A stretch of DNA of 64,000 nt, taken from JAUVXJ01 sp964433755. Its GTDB lineage: Bacteria; Chloroflexota; Anaerolineae; UBA7937; B3-Chlor. Under the pieces are notes generated by a model. That model made no database searches. It was not told where the DNA came from and was given only the letters and a program-made list of their open reading frames with translations. Numbering within the stretch: the first letter of the stretch is position 1; the number at the start of each line of letters is the position of its first letter. Position numbers and translations under genes: made by a program. The stretch lies in the NCBI GenBank assembly GCA_964433755.1, contig CAYSSR010000004.1:124001-188000 (forward strand), read 5' to 3'. Shown piece by piece: positions 51,740 to 60,400 of this stretch.

Positions 51740-52873
51740 TCATGGTGCGTGGTTCAGGAGGTCGTCCAGGGATCGAGCGACGTTTGCAGCAGCGTCCGGT
51801 CGCGCTGCTCGCCTGGCCTGGTTGGACATGTGAAGCAGGCGTTGGTTGCCGTCCTGCACGAGGCCCCTGACGGCGGCGACCACGGCCTCAGTCGTTGGCG
51901 TCAGCAACGCTGCGCCCGTGCGCACTGCCCACTCGGCATTGCCCTCTTCCTGGCCGCGCAAGCCACCGCTGATCAGCATGGGCAACCCGCAGCAGAGGGC
52001 TTCGCTGATGGTGCTGGGCCCCGACTTGGTGATGAGGAGATCAGCGGTGTGCATCAGATCGGCCATATTCTCGACGAAGCCCAGGACGCGGGCGGGCACC
52101 TGCCACGGGACCGTCTCGAGGCGGTTCCTCAGCGCTGTATTCCTCCCGGTGACGATGACCATCTGAACATCGAGCTTGGCTCCGGCCACTGCGGTGGCGA
52201 TGGGGAAGACGTTGCCCATTCCGTCCCCGCCGCCAGCCACGAGTATGGTCGGCCGATCTTCGGCGAGGCCCAGACGCGTCTTCAGTTCGGCCTTGTTTGG
52301 AGCCTGGTTGTGGAACTCTAGCCCGACGGGCATGCCCACGATTCTGACCTTCTCTCGCGAGAAACCCGCCTCGAGGGCCCTTCGATGGGCGGAGTCTGTT
52401 GGGACCAGGCAGAGGTCCACCTCCGGGCAGAGCCACCAGTGGTGGATATTGACTGGATCGGTGACGACGGTTACGACGGGCAGGTTGTTGCCGAGGCGTT
52501 CGCGCAGCCAGACCGGAATGTGATTAGCCCAGGGGTGGGTGGAGAGAACGAGGTCTGGCCTGATGATCTCCAAGATGCTGACGAGCCTGCCAAAGGCTAG
52601 TGGCGAGACGATCCGTAAGATCGCGGATGCGCGAGAACGTCCGTTGCTGAGATGCCACGCCAGGCCCCACGTCCGTGGAAGTTGGTTGACCACTGGACCG
52701 TAGAGGTGACCTAGCGTGTTGAGTGGGAAAGGGAAGCCATCAGCCATGATGTCGGCTAGGTGCACTTCGTAACGGCCCGGGAACTGGTGTACGAGAGCAG
52801 CGCGTATGGCATCGGCAACGCTACGGTGGCCGCCTCCGGAGTCACAGGTCAGGATGAGCACTCTCCTGGTCAT
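51740..52873 (-). CDS. MGDG-synthase/UgtP-type glycosyltransferase
   Basis: A 377-residue GT-B glycosyltransferase of family GT28. The N-terminal MGDG_synth domain (about 15-180) opens LILTCDSGGGHRSVADAI and has LVLSTHPWANHIPV; the C-terminal Glyco_tran_28_C domain (about 205-360) has VAGGGDGMGNVFP, GFVENMADLMHTADLLITKSGPSTISEAL and GLRGQEEGNA. Relatives move galactose or glucose from a UDP-sugar to diacylglycerol (MGDG synthase, UgtP) or GlcNAc to lipid II (MurG). The N-terminal domain favours a glycolipid product, made on the cytosolic face of the membrane. It starts 6 bases after the flippase-like gene. Confidence 0.88.
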   Translation of the reverse strand: MTRRVLILTCDSGGGHRSVADAIRAALVHQFPGRYEVHLADIMADGFPFPLNTLGHLYGPVVNQLPRTWGLAWHLSNGRSRASAILRIVSPLAFGRLVSILEIIRPDLVLSTHPWANHIPVWLRERLGNNLPVVTVVTDPVNIHHWWLCPEVDLCLVPTDSAHRRALEAGFSREKVRIVGMPVGLEFHNQAPNKAELKTRLGLAEDRPTILVAGGGDGMGNVFPIATAVAGAKLDVQMVIVTGRNTALRNRLETVPWQVPARVLGFVENMADLMHTADLLITKSGPSTISEALCCGLPMLISGGLRGQEEGNAEWAVRTGAALLTPTTEAVVAAVRGLVQDGNQRLLHMSNQARRAARPDAAANVARSLDDLLNHAP

Positions 52874-52879
52874 CGGCTG

Positions 52880-53872
52880 TTATCGTGGGTGTTCAGTTTC
52901 GAGGTTGGTCTGGGGCTGACTGCGCAGGCCGTAGCCCTCCCTGGTGAAGAGGACGTATCCCCAGAGGATAGGCACCAGGCGCATGGCACGCATGAGGATG
53001 ACGAAAGCAAGAGCCTGACTGCTGGACACACCAAAGACGCCCAGCGTGGTGATGGATAGGATCTCCAACATGCCCACGTTCCACGGGGGGTTGGGAATGG
53101 AGGCAGCGAGGGCGATGACGACGACTGGAAAGACGTATGCGGTCAAGCCAAGGGGGATGAGGGCGGCTTCGCCCAGGAAGTAGAAGCTCACAACCAGGAG
53201 GAGCCACATGGGGACGGTGAGGATCAGTGCCGCCAGAGAGCGGCCCCATTCGCGCATAGCCTGCACTCCCATCGTGAAGCGCTCGACCATGCCGACCATG
53301 CGCTGAGCGAGCCTGGCCGATAGCCTTGCGGCGACGAGGCCGACGGCCTTGGTGGCCCAGTCGCTTCTCGATAACAGAAGGACGAGTATCACCCCGCCGG
53401 CCAGCAAGACGAGCACGCCAGCCTGGGCCACGGTCTGGACCAGCGGCGGCAGGGGAACGCTCCACAGGATCGCCAGGAGGAAGAGGAACAGAACGAGGAT
53501 GTCCCATAGCTTCTCCACGAAGATGGTTCCGAACGTGGCACTCTTGCTCCAACTCCCTTTCTGCCCCAGGACGATGGAGCGGAGCAGCTCGCCACTGCTG
53601 GCGCCTATGATCTGGTTGCCGAAGTAGCCGATCAGAGTGACAGAGAAGAGCGCGCGCAGGGGAATGTGTCTGTCAGACGGAAAGAGGTACCGCCAGCGGA
53701 GTGCCTTTACGGCGAAGAAGGCTATCTGGGCCACCAGCGCTGGAAGGAGGAAGGGGTACCTGGCGACTCTCAAGGTGTCGATCATCTGGCGAAGATCGAC
53801 CCTCACGAGGACCAGAGCGAGCAAGAGCAAGCCTATGACTGTGCCAATAACCAGTCTCGTCTTGTTGCTCAA
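52880..53872 (-). CDS. Lysylphosphatidylglycerol-synthase-type flippase-like membrane protein
   Basis: A 330-residue protein with about eight membrane helices of the UPF0104/LPG_synthase_TM family (ALRWRYLFP; GYFGNQIIGASSGELLRSIVL; IPNPPWNVGMLEIL). In MprF this domain moves lipid across the membrane; stand-alone versions are thought to act as lipid or glycolipid flippases. The start is a TTG 8 bases after GGAGG, and that ribosome site overlaps the stop of the upstream phosphodiesterase gene. The position between that enzyme and a glycolipid synthase supports a lipid transport role (inference). Confidence 0.87.
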   Translation of the reverse strand: MSNKTRLVIGTVIGLLLLALVLVRVDLRQMIDTLRVARYPFLLPALVAQIAFFAVKALRWRYLFPSDRHIPLRALFSVTLIGYFGNQIIGASSGELLRSIVLGQKGSWSKSATFGTIFVEKLWDILVLFLFLLAILWSVPLPPLVQTVAQAGVLVLLAGGVILVLLLSRSDWATKAVGLVAARLSARLAQRMVGMVERFTMGVQAMREWGRSLAALILTVPMWLLLVVSFYFLGEAALIPLGLTAYVFPVVVIALAASIPNPPWNVGMLEILSITTLGVFGVSSSQALAFVILMRAMRLVPILWGYVLFTREGYGLRSQPQTNLETEHPR

Positions 53873-53884
53873 GAGGCGGTCCTC

Positions 53885-55570
53885 CTAGCCAACGTAACCC
53901 AAGCCACGAAGTCGTTCTTTGATCTCCTCCTCGTCTTCGATAGAGTACAGGTCTTCCCCCGTGGGGCGATCAGACTGCTCGTCGGTGTATTCGGCGCCGA
54001 CGGCGGACTGGAATTCGGGAGTGAAGGCTTCGGTGAGGACACGACCATCCATATCCGAAGGAATGGGAATGCCCAGGAAGTACAGTATGGTGGGGGCGAG
54101 ATCCACAATACTGGCTTCTTTGAGGGGGGCTCCTGCCTTGATGCCGTGGCCGGAAAGCATAGCGAGACCGTTGGGGCGGTGGTGGCCGGCCATGCCGATG
54201 ACAGGCTCGACGACGTGGGACGCGCCGAAGTCTGCGTGACCGAAGGCCATGTACTCCCAGTTTCTAGATTGCAGGACCAGGTCAGGGGCCTTGTCCACTA
54301 GCGGGCCGGAGTAGATCTCCTCGCGGCGATAGACCCTCTCCACGACCGGTTGCCCTGTGGCAGGGTCGCGTATCTCCAGGGCGCCAGCGGCTATCTCGTC
54401 TCTCAGTCGATCGTACTCGCTGCCGGCGTGGACGATCCCTTGTGGTCGCTTGCCGACCTCGTTGACGTAGATCTGTCCGAAGCTGCCCACGGCGAAGGCC
54501 CTGGTGCGCGCCCAATCCACGTCTGCGAAGGAGAGAAAGAGGCGCTTGATGAGTCCGCCTCCCCCCTGGAATCGGAAGCGGCGACGGAGGAAGCCCAACC
54601 GCAGCGCCTTGACCAGGCGGAAGACACCCAGCGGCGTGAACCCCAGCTTGAAGAGGGCGTACTTCAACTGTGTCAACGGTCTGCGCTTGAGCTTCAGGAA
54701 TCCCGTCTCCAGCAGCCAATTGTTCACCAGGAAGAAGCTGTGAACGGGTCCGAACCCGTGATCTGACATGACGACGACCAGATCCTCCGGGGCTAGCTTC
54801 TCCATTAGTTGACCGACTGCCTGGTCCAGCCTGCGGTGGAAGTCGATGATTAGATGGCGATACTTCCTGGCCCTCTCGGGATCGTGGCTTGGATGAGTCT
54901 CGTCGAGCAGGCTCCAGACCTCGTGCTGGAGCATGTCGTTGCTCCAGAACAGAAGGAAGAAGAAGTCCCATTCCTTGTTGTCCAGCAGGTACAGCGCGCC
55001 GTCTAGCCTGCGCTCCACGTCTTCGACCATGTCCGCGATGAACCGATCAGTGAACTTGGTGGAGCGGTATCTCTCATCGGGCAGCAAGGGGAAGCCACCG
55101 ACGGCCTGCTTCAGCTCTTCGGCCAGTGACAGTGGATAGGTGTAGTCGTCGCTGGCGGTGGGGGTGAGGAAGTCGCTGATCATATAGCCGTCTACTTCTT
55201 CGGGTGGGTAGGTTACCGGCATCCCTACGATGCCGACCTTGCGCCCGGCAGCGTTGATCAGGTTCCAGATGGCCTGGGAGGCGCGCTGCTGTGGGCTGAC
55301 GATGGAGATCTGGTAGCTGTTCTGGCGCGGATGAACGAAGTCTACCAGTCCGTGTTTGCCTGGGTTCTTACCCGTGGCAAAGGACGCCCAGGCCGAGGAA
55401 CTGATCGGGGGAAGGGTAGTGGTGAGTACGCCTGAGGCACCCTCTTTGGCGATACGTTGGAGCGTGGGCATGGTGCCATCGTGGATCCAGGGACGGATAA
55501 GGTCGAAGGTCGCCCCGTCGAGGCCGATGACCATGACCTTGCGGCTCCCTGGATTGTGCTGTATTGACAT
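53885..55570 (-). CDS. Alkaline-phosphatase superfamily phosphodiesterase
   Basis: A 561-residue metal-dependent enzyme of the type I phosphodiesterase/nucleotide pyrophosphatase group. Metal Asp18 is in GLDGATFD, the nucleophile region is PPISSSAW (57-59, Ser where many relatives have Thr), and later metal ligands lie in VVMSDHGFG and DLAPTILYFLG. No signal peptide is visible, so it may act in the cytosol, like relatives that process phosphosugars or lipid head groups. About 70 residues at the end, acidic, are typical of Chloroflexota and archaeal members (memory). It heads the lipid operon with its own extended -10 promoter. Confidence 0.87.
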   Translation of the reverse strand: MSIQHNPGSRKVMVIGLDGATFDLIRPWIHDGTMPTLQRIAKEGASGVLTTTLPPISSSAWASFATGKNPGKHGLVDFVHPRQNSYQISIVSPQQRASQAIWNLINAAGRKVGIVGMPVTYPPEEVDGYMISDFLTPTASDDYTYPLSLAEELKQAVGGFPLLPDERYRSTKFTDRFIADMVEDVERRLDGALYLLDNKEWDFFFLLFWSNDMLQHEVWSLLDETHPSHDPERARKYRHLIIDFHRRLDQAVGQLMEKLAPEDLVVVMSDHGFGPVHSFFLVNNWLLETGFLKLKRRPLTQLKYALFKLGFTPLGVFRLVKALRLGFLRRRFRFQGGGGLIKRLFLSFADVDWARTRAFAVGSFGQIYVNEVGKRPQGIVHAGSEYDRLRDEIAAGALEIRDPATGQPVVERVYRREEIYSGPLVDKAPDLVLQSRNWEYMAFGHADFGASHVVEPVIGMAGHHRPNGLAMLSGHGIKAGAPLKEASIVDLAPTILYFLGIPIPSDMDGRVLTEAFTPEFQSAVGAEYTDEQSDRPTGEDLYSIEDEEEIKERLRGLGYVG

Positions 55571-55600
55571 TACGTGACTCTCCCTTCAGAAACGGGAAGG

Positions 55601-55609
55601 ATTATACCA
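55601..55609 (-). promoter_or_regulatory. Extended -10 promoter of the lipid operon
   Basis: TGGTATAAT on the minus strand (55609-55601), a perfect TATAAT with the TGn extension and no good -35 box. It lies 31 bases before the phosphodiesterase ATG. Confidence 0.6.
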
Positions 55610-55755
55610 TAGCAGAAGAGGCCGCAGCTACCTGTCTGTCAGGGCTCTATGAAAGAAGATGGGTGCGGCACGCTGTGGCTGCTGGGGTTGGAGTGTTGGC
55701 TGGGGAACAAGACGTCTCTTCAGTGGACAAGGGCTCGGACTCTGTGAGTAGCCGT

Positions 55756-56682
55756 TCAGTCTCGGGGAAGGCTGCGGAGGTGATCCAACGTCCTCTCTAA
55801 GCCTTCCTCCAGGGTCACCATGGGCTCCCAGCCCAGTTCGCTCCGGGCTTTGCCGGCATCGAGGTAGATCTTGAAGGTCTCTCCCGGCTTGGGTGGGCCA
55901 TGGGTTGGCTCGTGCGAGTAGCTGGTGATGCTGCTCATGGTGGTGAACAGCTCGTTGACGGATGTGCCGAAGCCAGTGCCTAGATTGTAGGTCTGGCCCT
56001 GGAGTGTATCCTGGACCAGGAGGTTTGCCCGCACGACGTCGGACACGTAGAGGAAATCGCGTTCCTGTTCGCCGCTGCCGTTGATGACCACAGGTTCCCC
56101 TCGTACCATCTGTCGTCCAAAGATGGCGACCACCCCGCCTTCGCCGAACGGATCCTGGCGCGGTCCGTAGACGTTAGGGTAGCGGAGAATGGCATAGCGG
56201 AGACCGTAGGCGTGGCCATAGAAGGCCAGGTATCTCTCCACCGTCAGCTTGCTCACCCCGTAGGGGGAGATAGGGTTGAGGGGGTGATGCTCGTCACAGG
56301 GAAGGTGGGTGGGCTCGCCGTACACCGCACCACCCGTGGAGGCGTAGAGGAAGTCGCTGACTCCATGTTGCCTGGCGCATTCCAGCAGGTTCAGGGAGCC
56401 GAGGACGTTGACCTCGGCATCGTGGAGAGGGTCGGCTACTGAGACACGTACGTCGACGTGGGCGGCGTGGTGGCTGATCAACTCGGGTTTCTCCAGGCCG
56501 AAGACGTCGCTCAGCTCTGGGCTTCTGATGTCCAGTTCGTAGAACCTGGTCCGCGGGTTGACGTGGACCCTCTTGCCGGTGGACAGGTCGTCAACGACCG
56601 CCACACTATGGCCTTGGTCAATCAGAGCGTCCACCACCTGGGAGCCTATGAACCCGGCTCCACCTGTGACCAGAATCTTCAA
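55756..56682 (-). CDS. NAD-dependent sugar epimerase, GalE-like
   Basis: A 308-residue extended short-chain dehydrogenase. The NAD motif GGAGFIG is at 7-13, the catalytic Thr116 in ASTGGAVYG, and Y141-x3-K145 in SPYGVSK; RYPNVYGPRQDP and ERDFLYVSDVVRA follow. It most resembles UDP-glucose 4-epimerases of the archaeal/thermophile type. The start is a TTG at 56682 with GGAGGAA 6 bases upstream; the longer frame runs into the promoter. It may supply UDP-galactose to the GT28 enzyme encoded downstream (inference). The 185 bases between it and the phosphodiesterase hold only that gene's promoter. Confidence 0.9.
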   Translation of the reverse strand: MKILVTGGAGFIGSQVVDALIDQGHSVAVVDDLSTGKRVHVNPRTRFYELDIRSPELSDVFGLEKPELISHHAAHVDVRVSVADPLHDAEVNVLGSLNLLECARQHGVSDFLYASTGGAVYGEPTHLPCDEHHPLNPISPYGVSKLTVERYLAFYGHAYGLRYAILRYPNVYGPRQDPFGEGGVVAIFGRQMVRGEPVVINGSGEQERDFLYVSDVVRANLLVQDTLQGQTYNLGTGFGTSVNELFTTMSSITSYSHEPTHGPPKPGETFKIYLDAGKARSELGWEPMVTLEEGLERTLDHLRSLPRD

Positions 56683-56701
56683 GACGGCTTCCTCCTGAGG
56701 T

Positions 56702-56730
56702 ATTATAGTCTCGCGTTGCGTGCAGGTCAA
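56702..56730 (-). promoter_or_regulatory. Promoter of the epimerase gene
   Basis: TTGACC (56730-56725), 17-base spacer, TATAAT (56707-56702) on the minus strand: 11 of 12 consensus bases. The transcript would start near 56695, leaving a leader of only about 13 bases that is almost all ribosome site. Confidence 0.8.
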
Positions 56731-56810
56731 TAGGCGAGGAACCGAAGGGCCGCGTGTGGAGAGGCTTGGGCCACGCGCGGCGCGCCGTACCATGCTTTCT
56801 GCTGGGCAGG

Positions 56811-56839
56811 TTGGTATGCCGGTGGGGGTGCGCTACAAT
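56811..56839 (+). promoter_or_regulatory. Promoter of the DUF2993-like gene
   Basis: TTGGTA (56811-56816), 17-base spacer, TACAAT (56834-56839), 40 bases before the ATG at 56880. It is divergent from the epimerase promoter. Confidence 0.6.
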
Positions 56840-56879
56840 AGGTCCGTGGGCACTCAAATGGGAGCGAGGGAAGCGAACG

Positions 56880-57356
56880 ATGGGAGACGCAGGGTCGGGC
56901 AACGCAACTGAGCCGCAACTGAGTGAGCAACTGGTTCAGCTCATGGAGAGGCTGAAGTCGGGAACACACGGCGGCGAGCCTTTCGAGCTGGCGCTGACGG
57001 ACGGGGAGTTGGAGGAAGCACTGGCATGGTACTCGCGGGAGCACTCCGGCTTTCCCCTGGTCGACGCACGGATCTCCGTCGGAGCGAATGGTGTCGAGGT
57101 CAAAGGCGAGGCACAGGTAGGCGCAGCTCGGATGCCTTTGATCGCTCGAGCCGACGTGTCGGTGAACGAGGGAGTGCCCGTGATAGCGGTAAATGAGATC
57201 CAGGTAGGAGAGATGGGACTGCCGGATTTCATCCGCTTTGAGTTGGAGGATCAGCTCAACAGGTTTCTCGCGCTGAGCGGGGATGGGCTACCCTTGCTCA
57301 TCGACGAGTTGGAGCTTTCCGACGGGCAGTTGGCTGTTCGCGGCACAATACGCTAA
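56880..57356 (+). CDS. DUF2993/LmeA-like beta-rich protein
   Basis: A 158-residue protein without signal peptide or membrane helix. After a Gln/Glu-rich N-terminus, the core (40-157) alternates short strands: ARISVGANGVEVKGEAQV, ADVSVNEGVPVIAVNEIQVG, LPDFIRFELEDQLNRFL and ELELSDGQLAVRGTIR. The layout of paired strands, a helix with LN, then a final strand ending in G-x-x recalls the DUF2993/LmeA and YpmS lipid-binding folds, but the match is weak. The ATG at 56880 has GAGCGAGGGAAG upstream; 42 more open codons before it lie over the promoter. Confidence 0.7.
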   Translation: MGDAGSGNATEPQLSEQLVQLMERLKSGTHGGEPFELALTDGELEEALAWYSREHSGFPLVDARISVGANGVEVKGEAQVGAARMPLIARADVSVNEGVPVIAVNEIQVGEMGLPDFIRFELEDQLNRFLALSGDGLPLLIDELELSDGQLAVRGTIR

Positions 57357-57410
57357 ACGCATCGCGCGCAGCAGCTATGCCGCGCGGGTCGAGGGGACAC
57401 TGCTGTTGGA

Positions 57411-60400
57411 TCACGGAGGCGGGCCGAGGTCGGTCTGGAGGTCGAACCCTTTCTCTCTGAAGAGCCTGAGGCACGTCTCCACCGCTTGCCAGTCATACAA
57501 AGTGCCGGCCTGCTCCTCGACCTCTGCGAGAGCTTCTTCCATCCCGTGGGCCGGTCGGTAAGGCCGGTCGGAGGCCATGGCCTCCACGACATCGGCCACC
57601 GCCAGGATCCTGGCCTCCAGAAGGATCTCCCCTTTGGCGAGGCCCTGGGGGTATCCCGAGCCATCCATTCTCTCGTGGTGCTGGAGTACCGCGCTGGCTA
57701 CGGGCCAGTGGAACTCGACTGTGGACAGGATGTCGTATGCTGTCTGGGGATGTGTCCTGATCATTTGCCGCTCGATGTCGGTCAGTTCGGTCGGCTTGCT
57801 GAGGATCTCGGCCGGGATGTGTATCTTCCCAATGTCGTGCACCAGGCCAGCCATGTAGATGCCCTGGATCTGTGTCTCGGAAAGGCCGATTTCGCGAGCC
57901 ATTGCGCAGGCGAGGTTCGCCACCCGCTTCTGGTGGCCTGCTGTGTAGGGATCCCTGGCCTCGGCCAATGCCGCCAGGGCATTGACCGTTCCCGTTAGAG
58001 TGCTTCTCAACGTCAGGTAACTTCGCTGCAACTCCTCCTGGGCGCGCTTGCGGTCTGTGATGTCGCGGATGATACCCCGGTATCCCAGGATGCTTCCGTC
58101 CGTGTCCCGCCACAACGTGGAGGAGGTCAAGGCATCTATGAGGGTGCCGTCGAGTCTGGCTAGTTTGACCTCATAGTCCCGCACCGAGCCCTTCTCTTCT
58201 ATTTCCGCCTCGAGCTCGGCTCTGGCGCTGGGCTGTGCGTACAGATCGTCCATGTTGAGGTGCGCCAGGTCTTCTCTGTCGATGGAGAACAGGCTCAGGA
58301 AAGACTCGTTGACGTCCACGAGCGAACCGTCACACGAAGTGATGTAGACGGCGTCTCGCGAGTCCTTGAACAGGCTGCGGTATCTTTCCTCGCTTTCCCT
58401 GAGGGCTTCTTCGGCCCGTTCACGTTCGGCCAACTCGCGCTGCGCAGACTGGTAGAGCTGGGCATTCTGGATAGCCACGCTGACCTGGTGGACCAGAGAG
58501 GAGAGGAGGCAGAAGTGTGATTCAGTAAGTGGCGAGTCGGAGGTCGATTCCACATTGAGTACGCCGAGTACCTGATCGTCCTTCTTGATGGGCACGGTGA
58601 TCTCTGAGACCACTCCTTGGGCAGCGGCGAGGAAGTCTGGGTCCTCGGTGACATCGGGGAGCAGTTCAGCCTCGCCACTGCGTGCGACGCGGCCAATGAC
58701 CCCTTTGCTCAGCGGGATGAAGTCGATAACACAAGCGGGATCATATCCTATCTCCGCGCCCAGGCGCAGGCCCTCCTCCTCCATGGTGTATATGCTGACC
58801 ATGTCATACCCGAAGGCTGAAGCGAGCTTCTCCACCACGGTTTGAAGGATCTGGCCCGGTTCTAGCGAGGAATTGACCAGCCGAGAGATCTCCTGCAGGG
58901 TCTGGCTCTCTTTGAGTCTGCGCTCGGTCTCTTCATACAGGCGTGCGTTCTCGACAGCGATGGCAGCCTGATCGGCCAGCAAGGTGAGCACGCGCAGCTC
59001 GTCCTGGTCGAAGGTGTGGGGTTCAAGAAACGCGACGTTGAATACGCCCACAACTTTGTCTGCTCGCTTCAGAGGGAACCCCGCGATGGCCTCCATCATT
59101 GTGTCTTGGCCAACCATGTCGGCGAACAGCGGACTTGACTTGGCCTTGTTTATGATCACTGGTTCGCCGCGTTTGGCGACATTGGCAGTGAGGCCATTAT
59201 CTCGGACCTCCTTGAACAGGACTCGCTCCAGTCCGGGGGCCCACACACCAGATCCAAAGGTGAAACGGTCTGAGTCCTGGTCGCAGAGAAAGATGTGGGC
59301 ATCGCTGGCCCCGACGAGTGTCACGGAGCTGCTGACGATGGTGTTCAGCACCGTGTCGAGATCGAGGGACTGCGTGAGTTGGAGGCTGATCTCCCGCAGC
59401 GCGGTGAGCTCCGTGGCCCTCCTCTCCGTCGCTGCGACGGTTCGGGCGTTCTGAATGGCGATGGCTGCCTGGTTGGCAAACAGGTTCGCGAGACGCAAGT
59501 CCCTCTCGTCAAACGCTCGATCCAGGTTATTGTCATCGACGAAGATGGCGCCCAGAAGGGTCTCTCCGCGCCGGATAGGAACGGCCAACGTGTTGCCGGT
59601 GGGCTCGTTCTCGAAATGGGGAGATCTGCCTTCCCAACTACCGTAGTCTCTCACTACCAGCGGCTCGCCGCTCTCGGCGACCCTACCGCACGCTCCTTCT
59701 CCCAAGGCCAGTCTGCTACCTATGCGCGGTCTCGTGTGCCCTTGATCGGCTATGAGCTCCAGATCCTGGCTCTGGGAGTCGTAGAGATACAAGCCGCCGG
59801 CGTTTGCATCGAGTAGGCCTATAGCTCTCTCCACGATGGTATCGAGTAGTGCGGGCAGTTCGAGCTGCGCGGCGATCTCGGTGGAAACCTGGTAAAGCGC
59901 CTCGAGTTCGTCTGCCTTTTGCCTGGTCTCCTCGAAGAGCCTGGAGTTCTCGATGGCGACCGCTGCCTGGTGAGCAAAGAGCTCCAAGAGGTTCTGATCG
60001 GTGTCTGCGAAAGGAGGACTCTCCTTGCCTCTTTCGGCGACCAGGAGACCCAGCAGGCTGTCCCCATAGAGGATGGGAACACCTATCACACGAGCAAAAC
60101 CGTACCCCGAATACTTCTCCGAATGCCCGGGCCAGGATTCGTAATCATCCACGATGAGTGGCCGGCGTGTCTCAAGAATCCTGCCGGCCATTCCCTCACC
60201 TTGCACCAAAACCGCGCCGATGAGGTCGTCCGGCATGCCCTCGGAGGCAGCGCTGACCAGGTCCTGACTCTCCGGTCGATAGAGGTAGATGTCCCCTGAT
60301 CGTCCCCCCACCAGAGTGACGGCCTGAGATATGATTGTCCCCAGCAGGCTCTGGAGATCCAGGCGACTGGCCACTTGCAGTGAGGTTTTGTAGAGCGCAA

